Positions 51,061 through 59,300 of a DNA stretch of 64,000 nt are shown here, in pieces. Source of the stretch: Seminavis robusta (lineage: Eukaryota; Bacillariophyta; Bacillariophyceae; Naviculales; Naviculaceae); the NCBI GenBank assembly GCA_903772945.1, contig CAICTM010000404.1, positions 1 through 64,000 of the forward strand, in the 5' to 3' direction. Position 1 is the stretch's first letter; each line of letters opens with the position of its first letter. A model generated the notes under the pieces. The model ran no database searches and had not been told where the DNA came from. It worked only from the letters and a program-made list of their open reading frames with translations. Both the position numbers and the translations under genes were made by a program.

Positions 51061-51382
51061 ATAATACATAGTAGTAGCCATTCAAGATGGAAGTCTTCTT
51101 GTCGCGTCGTTCGTTCATTCGTTCGCGCCGTGGAAGAGTCTCCGTAGGCTCCGTGGAAGAGCCAGTCAACAGTCATCGTCGAACGGAAATCGCTCCGTGT
51201 CATGGTCGAAGAAGAAGTCAACGGAGGTCGATCGATCCGTCGAACGGAAGACGCTTGTTGCCATCGCTTGTTGTTGCAATATCGGTAGTGGCGTCATGGT
51301 CGCTCTTTCGAATGGTAGTAGCGCCATGCTCCGTGAAGAGGCTCCGTGGAAGCAGGAAGAAGAAGTCATCCGTCGAACGGAG

Positions 51383-51460
51383 GATCGAACGACCGAACGA
51401 CCGAACGACCGAACGACCGAACGACCGAACGACCGAACGACCGAACGACCGAACGACCGA
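51383..51460. repeat. Octanucleotide tandem repeat
   Basis: About nine to ten perfect copies of the 8-bp unit CGAACGAC. It is open in several frames by virtue of its period, but it is not preceded by a convincing gene. Located about 325 bp after the transposase stop. Confidence 0.9.
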
Positions 51461-51670
51461 AGCTGCCGCTTTCCAGCCTAGCCAACCAAGAGGAGCCTGT
51501 CATGGTGGTGAGTAGTAGCCTTTGTTAAGAGGAGTAGCGGCTGTAAAGAAGAGGAGGAAGCATCATCTTGATAGAGAGTAAAGAAGAAGAGGTATCGAAA
51601 TAATGAAAAAGAAGAGGTGTACGAGTGGCTTGGATCGATCCGGGTGATGTCAGTTGAGCTTAAGGTTAAG

Positions 51671-51809
51671 GCTATAAATCCCTTAAGTCTTTTCGAGGAA
51701 CGTTCCAGGACGTTCCGGTTCGCATTCGAGTGTCGTACCGGGAGCGGGCTTGCGTTTGTCTCGATAGCTTAGGTTCAGCCTGTACGTCAATGGCAACCAA
51801 TTGACGTCA
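51671..51809. promoter_or_regulatory. Promoter-like cluster: TATA, heat-shock-like element, CRE palindrome
   Basis: CTATAAATC lies at 51671. GAACGTTCCAGGACGTTC at 51698-51715 alternates GAA and TTC triplets as in a heat-shock element, with one imperfect unit. An 8-bp inverted repeat (ACGTCAAT at 51784-51791 and ATTGACGT at 51800-51807) overlaps a perfect TGACGTCA at 51802-51809. No gene clearly starts next to the cluster, so its role is uncertain. Confidence 0.35.
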
Positions 51810-52282
51810 GACTTCAGTTTTGGGGTTCTTCGGATAAGGGGGTCAGGGTTTTTACGGGGGGTTTACATGTAGAGGAGGTGGATTATCTGCGGAAGCCAGC
51901 GAGGGCCAGGCTTTTAAAAGCTGAAGCGGTTCAGTGGGATCGGGCAGGGGCGGTAAATTGAGGACCAGTACAGGGGCCAAAGGGCTTGGCTTTGCGGGAT
52001 CAACGGAGAAATAAATGGGTAGCTTCACAAGCAATAGAGATGTGGGTCTGCATGAAGAACATCATTTGAGAGTAGGAGCAGAAGGGGAGTTATCAATCTA
52101 TGGAAACTGGCAGTGTGGGAAATTCAGGACTGGCTCTAGCTAGTACCGGTAGAATGTAGCTACCTCTAGCTAGAGAAGTTCTTCCATGGGATCAGGGTGG
52201 ACAAACTGGGGAGCAATACCAGGGCCCAATGGCTTGGGTGCAGATGGCCGATACAGGGGGTGATAGAGAAGGAGGCTGGAGT

Positions 52283-52287
52283 AAAAA
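52283..52287 (-). terminator. RNA polymerase III terminator of the permuted tRNA
   Basis: T5 on the minus strand, three bases after the last tRNA base of the 5' half. A run of four or more T is the standard polymerase III stop. Confidence 0.7.
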
Positions 52288-52290
52288 GTA

Positions 52291-52379
52291 ACTGCAATCG
52301 AACGCTCTACCACTGAGCTATAAACGCGATGGTTTTACGCCACAGCGCCCACGGTGATTCGAACACCGGACCATTCGAA
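52291..52379 (-). tRNA. Permuted tRNA-Cys(GCA) gene
   Basis: On the minus strand the 3' half comes first: anticodon-stem strand TCGAA (52378-52374), variable loop TGGTC, T-arm CGGTG-TTCGAAT-CACCG (52368-52352), acceptor strand TGGGCGC (52351-52345) and T73 at 52344. A 16-nt linker follows (52343-52328). The 5' half is acceptor strand GCGTTTA (52327-52321), TA, D-arm GCTC-AGTGGTA-GAGC (52318-52304), G26, anticodon-stem strand TTCGA (52302-52298) and loop TTGCAGT with anticodon GCA at 52295-52293. Rejoined at the anticodon loop they make a 72-nt cloverleaf. The acceptor has seven pairs, three of them G-U; all other stems are Watson-Crick. Canonical bases T8, A14, G15, G18, G19, C48, T54, T55, C56 and A58 are present, and U73 is the tRNA-Cys discriminator. 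Maturation would need cutting and joining of the halves and removal of the linker. A clear bulge-helix-bulge was not found by eye. Confidence 0.85.
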
Positions 52380-52803
52380 TAATGCTGACAGCTCATTGGG
52401 CCAAGTCTCTTCCAGACTTTGTTTATCAACAAGCTACATACATGTAGACTACCACAAGAGGCTGCCATTGCTGCTGACATGTTGATGATGGCTCAACTAT
52501 GCATAGCTAGCTAGCTACATATGATTGGAAATCTTCTTTCTAAGGGTGTGGGTGTTTTGGTTGTGGGTGCAGACAATGACAAGGCGGCTCTATTATAAGT
52601 CAAAACCCCTGCCAACGCAGTCGTCATCGGTGTCCTTGCAAGCACGTTGAGATACCGTACCAGCTTTTGAAGGGTACGAGGGGCACAGAAAAGGCCTACT
52701 GGACTTCTGTCTGCCCTTGGCACCAATCAGTTGCTTGCAGGTGCAGCCGAAGGGTTATATAAAGCAATTCCATGGAGTCACTCATTGCTTCATGGGCGGA
52801 GGG
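52380..52803. other. Intergenic, upstream of the tRNA
   Basis: Between the 5' flank of the permuted tRNA and the 3' end of the pseudouridine synthase gene. CTAGCTAGCTA at about 52506 and ACATGTA words are present. No protein gene supported. Confidence 0.5.
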
Positions 52804-54309
52804 TCAGCCCACTAAATCAGACCACCATGCCCGGTCCAGTGCGAAGGAGCACACTTCCTTACTATCATCCGGGACCAACACTCTGCGGCCACGAGGAGTG
52901 CTATCCCATTTTGGTTTGGGAAAGCTCAAGGAGCAGCACTGCAGTGCCAATACTACAGGTGGATGAGGAGAGTAGTCTTGAGCGTCTTGAACCCCCCGAT
53001 TCCGGACTTTGTCCCAAGTCGAGTCTCCACTTTGTGGTTGTTGTGGTTTGCCATTCATATTGTTACAGTAGTACAGGAGATCTCCTACGAGTGGCAAGTT
53101 CAGTGCGGCAAACTGTCCTCGGATCTGGTGTGTGCGTCCCGTCAACAACTCCACGGTAACTTCCATGACTTTTTCTTCTTCCTGTGTATTGTTGTTGTGC
53201 TTATTGCAGCTGCCTTGCAGTGTACCAATGGGTCCAACCTCGATGATTCGCAAGGCACACTGCTGCCAACCGATTCTTGGCTCCAAGACGAATGGTTTGG
53301 GAGCGGCAGACTTTGGATCGGTATAGTGAATCACCAATGATTGTTTGCTGTCGTTGTGTCGGTAATACTGTTGAATCAGACTTTCACGGGCTTTGGTGTT
53401 TGGAACTCGAAGTAAACACTTGTACTGCTTGTGAATTCCACTGGTTGTCCTATTTCCGTCGTTGTTGTCATTGTTGCTGTTTTGCAGTAGTGTCTTGTCT
53501 TGCAAGAGGCGTCCCATAAACGAGGCAAATTCCGATCGCATGGCCACTACCAAGAGCCCTTCCGTGTCAATATCCAGTCGTTGCGGGAGACTGCATTTCT
53601 TGTTGTTGTGTTGTCGCTGAAATTGCTGTTGCTGTTGTTGTATTGAGTACAAGACATTTTCGACTCCATTGTCCACGGTAGCATGGGATGGCAGACCACT
53701 GGGTTTGTGGACGACGCAAAAGCCAAACTCAGGGTCGTAATGTTGAATCGCCGTTGGTGGCTGTGTTTGTGCCGCCGATTGGATCGTAGTGTGTTGCATT
53801 AATGGAAGAGTCCAATCAACGAAAGCCACGGCAGGAAATCGACTAGGACAATAATGCACTCGAAGGGATTCTTCTGCTCCTTTGTTGTGTTTTCTTGTAT
53901 TGGCGGAAGAGGCTCCACAGTAGTAGGATACCTGGTCCATGGCATTTTGTTGGAACAATCGTGTCCGTTTCCACTTGCTCTGGTGATGTGCCGTCTTGGA
54001 GAGTCGCCATATGGATCCCAACCCGAGCAATTCCTCTGCATCAAGATTATTTGGAATAGCGTTGGTTTCTGGTTGGATTTCTTGGAGGATGATGTGTAGT
54101 ATTTGCTGTACTGTATAGGATGAGGCGTCAACTACTACTGATGATTCTTCCGAGACAGGTGCACAGATGCGAGCAAAGACGGTCCGTGTGGGAGAACCAA
54201 TCCCCTGAACCTGAAGAATAGCGTTGCCGGAAGGAAGCTTGACCTCATGGGCTCCCTTCCAAAGGTCATCCGTGTCCTTCCCTCCATCATCGCTCATCGA
54301 ATTCAACAA
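52804..54309 (-). CDS. RluA-family RNA pseudouridine synthase
   Basis: A 501-residue enzyme isomerising uridine to pseudouridine in tRNA or rRNA. Motif I is H-K-P-S-G-L-P-S-H (201-209). Motif II, P-Q-R-L-D-I-D-T-E-G-L-L-V-V-A (242-256), holds the catalytic Asp at about 246 in R-L-D. Motif III is E-L-L-T-G-R-T-H-Q-I-R near residue 393. The first 180 residues are a poorly conserved N-terminal extension. Low-complexity inserts (Q-Q-Q-Q-Q near 225, N/D-rich near 275, N-rich near 375) separate conserved strands, as is common in diatom proteins. No obvious targeting peptide is seen, so cytosol or nucleus is likely. The permuted tRNA lies about 430 bp from its 3' end; this adjacency is probably chance. 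Confidence 0.88.
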   Translation of the reverse strand: MLNSMSDDGGKDTDDLWKGAHEVKLPSGNAILQVQGIGSPTRTVFARICAPVSEESSVVVDASSYTVQQILHIILQEIQPETNAIPNNLDAEELLGLGSIWRLSKTAHHQSKWKRTRLFQQNAMDQVSYYCGASSANTRKHNKGAEESLRVHYCPSRFPAVAFVDWTLPLMQHTTIQSAAQTQPPTAIQHYDPEFGFCVVHKPSGLPSHATVDNGVENVLYSIQQQQQQFQRQHNNKKCSLPQRLDIDTEGLLVVAMRSEFASFMGRLLQDKTLLQNSNNDNNDGNRTTSGIHKQYKCLLRVPNTKARESLIQQYYRHNDSKQSLVIHYTDPKSAAPKPFVLEPRIGWQQCALRIIEVGPIGTLQGSCNKHNNNTQEEEKVMEVTVELLTGRTHQIRGQFAALNLPLVGDLLYYCNNMNGKPQQPQSGDSTWDKVRNRGVQDAQDYSPHPPVVLALQCCSLSFPKPKWDSTPRGRRVLVPDDSKEVCSFALDRAWWSDLVG

Positions 54310-54667
54310 TTCCCCTAAGAGTAAGCTATCAATCCAACCCTTTAGCTAGCAAGTAGGCCCCTTTGTCATCAATAGCTCTGCCTCTCTGGCACAGGAAGGC
54401 TTCAGGCCGATCTTTCTTGCCTTCCGTGATGACGTCATCCTCATTTTTTGACTAGACTCGTGACTCATTTAAATCCAAAGAATCGAATCTTCGCCCTCGC
54501 CAAATCGAATCTTCAATCTCTTCTCCATGTCGCATGCCACCGCGCCAACACGCCAACTCTACGGTAGCCCATCGCGTCGACAAGATGGACTGCCAAGGGG
54601 TCTCAATCCATGCATTGTAAGGTATCTAACCACCACAAGAAACAGTTCAAAGATCAGAAACACTACG
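54310..54667. promoter_or_regulatory. Divergent promoter with a GATGACGTCATC palindrome
   Basis: Separates the pseudouridine synthase (start 54309, minus) from the plastid-protein candidate (start 54668, plus). A 12-bp perfect palindrome GATGACGTCATC lies at 54428-54439 and contains the bZIP/CRE core TGACGTCA at 54430-54437. AATCGAATCTTC is directly repeated at about 54482 and 54503. A second TGACGTCA-bearing divergent promoter is at 33692-34079. Confidence 0.5.
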
Positions 54668-55462
54668 ATGAAGCCACTTGTGAACGTTGCCATCACCCAG
54701 ATCCTCCTGGTTCTATCCACTATCACAGGTAGTATTGTGAAGATAAGAGCCTTTCATGTCCCGACCAAACTTAATAATCCGCCACTTCATGTCCAAAGCA
54801 AAACATTTGCGAATCAACCCAGATTCTCCCCTTCTATAGTATCATCCTCCACAACCAGACTGCATGCCATTCCTACCGCTACTGCTAGTACCATGAGCCA
54901 GATTCTACTACGAGGCGGTGCCGCCGTGGCGTTGGACATGAGTCGCGAAGGGTACAAACTCCAAAGTATGGCCACGTACAGTACCATTACCGCCCTCATT
55001 ATGAATGCCTGTTTGCGTCTCTACACGAGTCAAAAATTCTCCTCCAAACACAACAACAAGAATACGCGATGGACGGAAAATGCCTTTATTGCGCTGACGA
55101 CCACGTGCATTATTTGTGGGGCGTTTACTGCCGTCTTGTTTAATATATTGGGCATTTACAGCAAGGAATCACTCGGCATGCGCAATGACGCCGGATACCT
55201 GGCATTTCAAACCGCCACGGCCGTGTATCGCAAATGGGGATTCCGAACGTTCCTCGTGACGTGTTGGTGCTTTGTGGGAAGCTTTTTATTGACCGTCTAC
55301 GAAAAATCCATCCAGGAATGTCAAACCACATTGGGACGAGTGGTGCTGGTAGCCAGTGTCATCATGGCATTGGTGGCGGGATTCCGAATTCACGAAATAC
55401 TCGTGTTGGCCACCAAGTTGATTTACACACCCGCGGCTTGTAAACTCAATCATATTGCTTAG
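54668..55462 (+). CDS. Probable plastid-targeted multi-pass membrane protein
   Basis: From the ATG at 54668 the protein has 264 residues. An upstream in-frame ATG at 54527 would add 47 residues before the signal peptide and is therefore less likely. Residues 1-25 form a signal peptide (M-K-P-L-V-N-V-A-I-T-Q-I-L-L-V-L-S). It is followed by I-R-A-F-H-V-P, which resembles the A-S-A-F-A-P motif of diatom plastid proteins with its critical Phe. A Ser/Thr-rich transit-peptide-like stretch comes next. The mature part has about four hydrophobic helices, with T-W-T-E/R-W-T-E-N-A-F-I-A-L-T-T-T-C-I-I-C-G-A-F near the middle. No enzymatic motif is seen. The family is unknown. Confidence 0.72.
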   Translation: MKPLVNVAITQILLVLSTITGSIVKIRAFHVPTKLNNPPLHVQSKTFANQPRFSPSIVSSSTTRLHAIPTATASTMSQILLRGGAAVALDMSREGYKLQSMATYSTITALIMNACLRLYTSQKFSSKHNNKNTRWTENAFIALTTTCIICGAFTAVLFNILGIYSKESLGMRNDAGYLAFQTATAVYRKWGFRTFLVTCWCFVGSFLLTVYEKSIQECQTTLGRVVLVASVIMALVAGFRIHEILVLATKLIYTPAACKLNHIA

Positions 55463-55808
55463 CTAGCTCTAACTAAGTGGGTGAGTGCTATCTTAATCGG
55501 ACAAGTTTTGAGGAAGAAGAAGAAGCACAGCTTCTTGCTCCAACCACAATCATCAATTTTACCTGAACATATTATTATATGGGACATGCTGCAAGAAGCC
55601 AACGATCGTTATGGAAAATTGCCCCCCTCAAGGCTGTCTGTCTGTTTTGATCCCAAACAAGGTCCGTTACTCTACTTCGTCTCGCAACGAGGGCAAAATT
55701 GGGCTCTATCTCGCTCGCTGAGCATCAAAACTCTACGCGACAAGAAGTGAGGTAGAGCTTATGTTGCTATGTTAGATCGTGTTTAGTAGATCATTCTGTC
55801 TATCTCTG
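55463..55808. other. Intergenic, convergent 3' flanks
   Basis: 3' regions of two convergent genes. An 89-codon plus-strand frame (55481-55750) has no recognisable features and is not called. Confidence 0.5.
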
Positions 55809-56276
55809 TTACGCTTCCTCGGGACCGAGAACACCCTTGTACAGAATCAAATTTCCATACAATGCCGATTCACCCGTGGCTACCACCACATATGCTTTTT
55901 TGGCACGTTCGTAAAACGCCATGCGTTCCACCTCTTCCAAGACAATGTCGTCACGCTGTTCGGCTTGCTTCAAAATACGACGAAACTCGTCCCATACGGG
56001 AGTTTCAATGGTGCCTTGATCTTGTGGTGTCACTTGCATCACGGCGGCGGGATACGGTGTGTGCCGGTCCAATGGCATGAGCTTGCAAATGGCTTCCAGT
56101 AGTTGAGGGACCGTCAAGGAATCACAACGAATCAGTTCGGCGTCATTAGCCTTGGCGACGGATGCCGCAGGAAAATTGGCGTCGCCCAACACAATCATGT
56201 CGCCATGACCCATGGATGCCAATGCGTACAGGAGACGAGGAGGAAGGATCCTAGGAATGCCTTTTAGAATTGTCAT
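55809..56276 (-). CDS. RbsD/FucU family sugar mutarotase
   Basis: A 155-residue protein of the RbsD/FucU fold that interconverts anomers of L-fucose or pyranose/furanose forms of D-ribose. The N-terminal I-P-R-I-L-P-P-R-L-L-Y-A-L-A-S-M-G-H-G-D-M-I-V-L-G-D-A-N-F-P pattern, with the family His in G-H-G-D, is diagnostic. V-M-Q-V near 100 and E-R-M-A-F-Y-E-R-A-K-K-A-Y-V-V-V-A-T-G-E near the end are FucU-like, including the Tyr used in catalysis. Length matches the family. The FucU rather than RbsD group is favoured by the C-terminal Y-x-x-x-x-x-A-Y-x-V-x-x-T-G-E. No signal peptide, so cytosolic. Confidence 0.9.
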   Translation of the reverse strand: MTILKGIPRILPPRLLYALASMGHGDMIVLGDANFPAASVAKANDAELIRCDSLTVPQLLEAICKLMPLDRHTPYPAAVMQVTPQDQGTIETPVWDEFRRILKQAEQRDDIVLEEVERMAFYERAKKAYVVVATGESALYGNLILYKGVLGPEEA

Positions 56277-56755
56277 TGTCGTCTACAGTACTACTGCAGC
56301 TAGCTTGTCTTCCTTTGTGGCTGGTTTGCTCGATCGTGAATGTTACCAAAGTGGACCATCGAGAGACAATGTACCGGTATGTGTTCTGCTCTTCCAAAGT
56401 TTGCCAGATGGTCGCAAAAGATACTATACACACGACTGAATGTCCTTCGTTTTGCAGTTATCGGTACATGTACTGGTACCAGTACATGTAGGTGCATCAG
56501 CTCAACCCAGCACAGCGATCTGCATCATCCTGTGTAGATCACAAAAAGACATCGTTTCGCTCGCTCAAGCCGGTGATGGAAGTGAAAGCCAGGAGAGATG
56601 CCGATCAAACTATGGGATCAAAAATCGTCGCCTTCGCACTCCGGGTCTTCTTTCGTTGTCATTGTTGATTGCCCTTTCACAGTAATATGCTAGATCTGCT
56701 CCTAGAGCGTGTTCGAACTTAGGATGCCATTCGAAAGTACAGTACGATCATGTTA
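56277..56755. other. Intergenic
   Basis: Palindromic GTACATGTACTGGTACCAGTACATGTA at about 56464-56490 could form a hairpin with 13-bp arms. Small overlapping frames on both strands have no support. Confidence 0.5.
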
Positions 56756-57618
56756 TTACAGCTCTTCATCTAAAACGTCGGCAAAAGTTTCTCCAATCTT
56801 CTGCATATCGTCCAACTTGGCAGCTCGAATGGCCGCCAGCGGAGTCATCCCTTCACGCAGAAATTCGTAGTCTCCACGGTTGCCTTTGACATGCTTTGAA
56901 ACAACCTTTTTGAGTTGATCACTTGACCAAGTTAGAGCCTTCCAACTGGGTTTTTCTATTTCTTCACGCGCTTCAAACGCACTACCATCGTGGACGGCTT
57001 GAAGAGGCAATAGTTTGCCCCACCCATTGAGATAGACTACTTCATCTGCAATATTCTCTCTTGACGTCACAATGATGAGATACATATCTCGATTGAGACA
57101 TTGTCGCATGAAAGAATCCATAGCATGCTTGTTTTCATTCTTGTCACCCAACTCATCAAGAGAAGGACCGGTGGCAGCTCATTCTGTCCAGACCCACGCG
57201 CCATAGCGGCTACAAGACACTTGGGCCAATTTGAGTTGTAGTTTTAAACACTGAGGTTACCTGCGACATTTTCAACATAGGTGCGGCTCGCCCCCATTCC
57301 GGAGACATAGATAGAGCGCCGGTTGGATTCTTTAGGGTCTTCTTGCAGAAGAGTCGCCATGCCGATTGGGGAATAATTGCGGAAGCTTTTACAGAGCATG
57401 ACATGTACCATTTCCCTCAGGGGTACCACTCGGATTCCAGGCAAATATTCAAGAGGAGGGCAATGGACTTGAAGCCCGGGTGACTTCCACCGCAACCGGG
57501 CAACCACGAAAAAGTCGCCCAAGTCACCCAAGTGTTTACAGCGTTCCGGTACGAGAATAGGATTCGAAAAGGGAGAAGTCCCAGGGCACCAGGTACCCAA
57601 ACTTCTTGTCCCTTTCAT
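56756..57618 (-). CDS. P-loop-like protein, two exons, unknown function
   Basis: Joining 57618-57261 and 57177-56756 across an 83-bp intron (donor GCAG|GTAACC, acceptor ATGAG|CT) gives a 259-residue protein in one frame. R-S-I-Y-V-S-G-M-G-A-S-R-T-Y-V-E-N-V-A at the end of exon 1 sits where an ATPase P-loop would be, strand-loop-helix, but lacks the usual G-K-[ST]. P-S-L-D-E-L-G-D-K-N near the start of exon 2 and Y-L-I-I-V-T-S-R-E-N-I further on look like Walker B and sensor strands of a AAA/STAND-type NTPase. It may therefore be a degenerate or regulatory NTPase fold. The start ATG lies only 43 bp from the start of the divergent gene at 57662. Confidence 0.55.
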
Positions 57619-57661
57619 TTTGCGACTCTACTACGCCAAGCTCCTCACAGCGTCAACCAAC

Positions 57662-58320
57662 ATGAAATTTTCCTCTGTGCTAGTAGACAAGTGGGGGAAG
57701 CACCGGAAATACATCAAACTAGGCTTCAAGTTCTTGGTCCTTGGGCTTGGCTGCTTGTCTCCAGTGTTCCTCGAATCAAAACAGTCTACACTCTTGCCTG
57801 TGCTTTTTGGTCAAACTCTCACCAACAAACTGGCGACCTTCTGACATCAGAATCACACGGATATCCCTGCTTCCTTTTGGTAAGATGGCTTGCAGTGATC
57901 CAATACGTGATTGACATGATATGGTACATCCAGCAAACTCACAGGATCCAATGATGCCACCACCTGTCTGCTCTTGTGATCATGGCTCTTGCAGGGGAGC
58001 AAAGGTTTGCTGTGGCAGGCATCTGGTTGGCCTACCTAGGCTGGGCTCCCTTTGACGCCTTTGTTCCCAAGAACATGGGAGAATCCAATCAGGTAGTGTA
58101 CGTAGCAATCCTGATGGCCGCTTCCGTTTGGTTTTCTTTTTGGTCGGTTGTGATTATGAATGGAATTGGTCTTGCCGCTGTCATGGAGGCCACAGCATCA
58201 CAACTTTCCTTCCAAGGGCACCTCTATGTGACGCTTCCAATCATGGGACTCATTGCATTCAACCTTTGGACCCTTGTCAAGGTGTCGAAGAAAGTGGCCA
58301 AAGCCTTGTGGTCGCTTTAG
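57662..58320 (+). CDS. Small multi-pass membrane protein, two exons
   Basis: Exons 57662-57809 and 57995-58320 join across a GT-AG intron of 185 bp (TTTTTG|GTCAAA ... CTTGCAG|GGGAGC) to give 157 residues in one frame. Without splicing the first frame stops at 57844 and the second starts at 57976. Hydrophobic segments lie at about residues 18-38 (L-G-F-K-F-L-V-L-G-L-G-C-L-S-P-V-F), 57-73, 88-115 and 125-145; the C-terminus is Lys-rich (V-K-V-S-K-K-V-A-K-A-L-W). No known family is recognised. It shares a very short divergent promoter with the gene ending at 57618. Confidence 0.6.
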
Positions 58321-58757
58321 ATGCATAGAAGCAAGGTTATCTTCATGATATGCGTTCACTACTACGTATCCTTACTAACTACTAGTACCAAGCTTCAGTT
58401 CACTTATCCTGCCGACCAAGAGTTTTTCAAACGAGTTGCCTCGCGCTCACCACTTTCGTGTATAAAGGGGGTTTAGCACACCGGTAGCAGTTCCTTTGCT
58501 TCAGCAGCAATCAAGTCCATTCAGTTGTATGGTAGCTGCAATGCCCAAGCTCCGATCGAACCCTCGTACCATCCATTGACTTCCATCATCGCCATCATGC
58601 GGCTGCTCTTCGTTTGGATCGGGTGCATTGCCAATAGCCAGTTGCACCGCTACAAAGGCCATGTACGTGGAAGGGAGTCTCCAATAGCAAGTAATATATT
58701 TGAATCAGTCTCTATTTATGCATACACTATTTCATTATCCATACATACACTTTCTTA
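58321..58757. other. Intergenic, convergent 3' flanks
   Basis: No gene supported. The last 70 bases before 58757 are A/T-rich 3' flank of the minus-strand gene. Confidence 0.5.
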
Positions 58758-59300
58758 TTAGCCTAGCAAAATGACTGTGGTCAGGGTTGGCAGATACGCG
58801 GCCCTTCCAAATGCCGCGGCCTTTCCGCCTTGGGACTGAAGATTCAGCACCTTCATTCGAGCGGCATGGACATCACTGGGGACATCCGTGATGAGTCGAT
58901 TGTACATTAGCCCTTTGAGTTTCTTGTGGAGTTTTCGGTCCTGCTTGGTCTGAATGGGATGATCCTTGGTGAACAGCAGCTGCTTGAGAGGACCCAGCTT
59001 GTTCAATCGATGATAGACTTCAATGTATGCTTCTTGTGTGTAGAAATGATAGTAGCCAGCAGGGAGATCCTTGCGCTTGGGCATCCAAATGTAGTCTGGC
59101 ATGGTACCGGTGGGTTTGAGGGCGGCAATATAGCAGGGGGTCCCATCGTCCGAGGACTCTTCGGGCATGCGCCATTTGCCTCGCTCCATTGGCGTGACGG
59201 CATATTCCGAGTCGAGTTCGGGGATGAGCTTCTTCATGAATTCGTTGAGCTCTTGTTGCTCGGCATTCGGGCGAAGATAGTAGGGCTTTGGTGTTGTCAT
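58758..59300 (-). CDS. Conserved-looking protein of unknown function
   Basis: A 180-residue soluble protein. The N-terminal half is acidic and polar (P-N-A-E-Q-Q-E-L-N-E-F-M-K-K-L-I-P-E-L). The centre is aromatic (D-Y-I-W-M-P, then G-Y-Y-H-F-Y-T-Q-E-A-Y-I-E-V-Y-H-R-L). Lys/Leu-rich helices follow (K-L-H-K-K-L-K-G-L-M-Y-N-R-L). The last 25 residues are Ala/Gly/Leu-rich and moderately hydrophobic. No family is recognised. The clean start after a CAACAACAAC-type leader and the balanced composition argue for a real gene. Confidence 0.68.
   Translation of the reverse strand: MTTPKPYYLRPNAEQQELNEFMKKLIPELDSEYAVTPMERGKWRMPEESSDDGTPCYIAALKPTGTMPDYIWMPKRKDLPAGYYHFYTQEAYIEVYHRLNKLGPLKQLLFTKDHPIQTKQDRKLHKKLKGLMYNRLITDVPSDVHAARMKVLNLQSQGGKAAAFGRAAYLPTLTTVILLG

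Larger units (their letters stand above)
51061..52282. other. Intergenic downstream of the transposase
   Basis: 51090-51380 is made of repeated words such as CGTCGAACGGA, CTCCGTGGAAGAG and TCATGGTCG. A tandem octanucleotide follows (listed). From 51660 there is a promoter-like cluster (listed). Nothing is recognisable as a gene. The right end of the transposon should lie in this stretch, but no inverted repeat matching the left side was found. Confidence 0.5.

Noticed and set aside
50311-51081. Open frame of 256 codons on the minus strand opposite the transposase C-terminus
   Set aside because: Shadow of the longer intact frame; no recognisable domain.
51383-51460. CRISPR-like or coding repeat
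   Set aside because: An 8-bp perfect tandem repeat without spacers; the open frames through it follow from its period.
46185-52282. Terminal inverted repeats of the large transposon
   Set aside because: I compared the flanks by eye and found no matching ends; not claimed.
52291-52379. Two unrelated tRNA pseudogene fragments or a tRNA-derived SINE
   Set aside because: The halves are complementary to each other in two separate stems and together make one complete tRNA. A SINE would have the A-box before the B-box; here the order is reversed.
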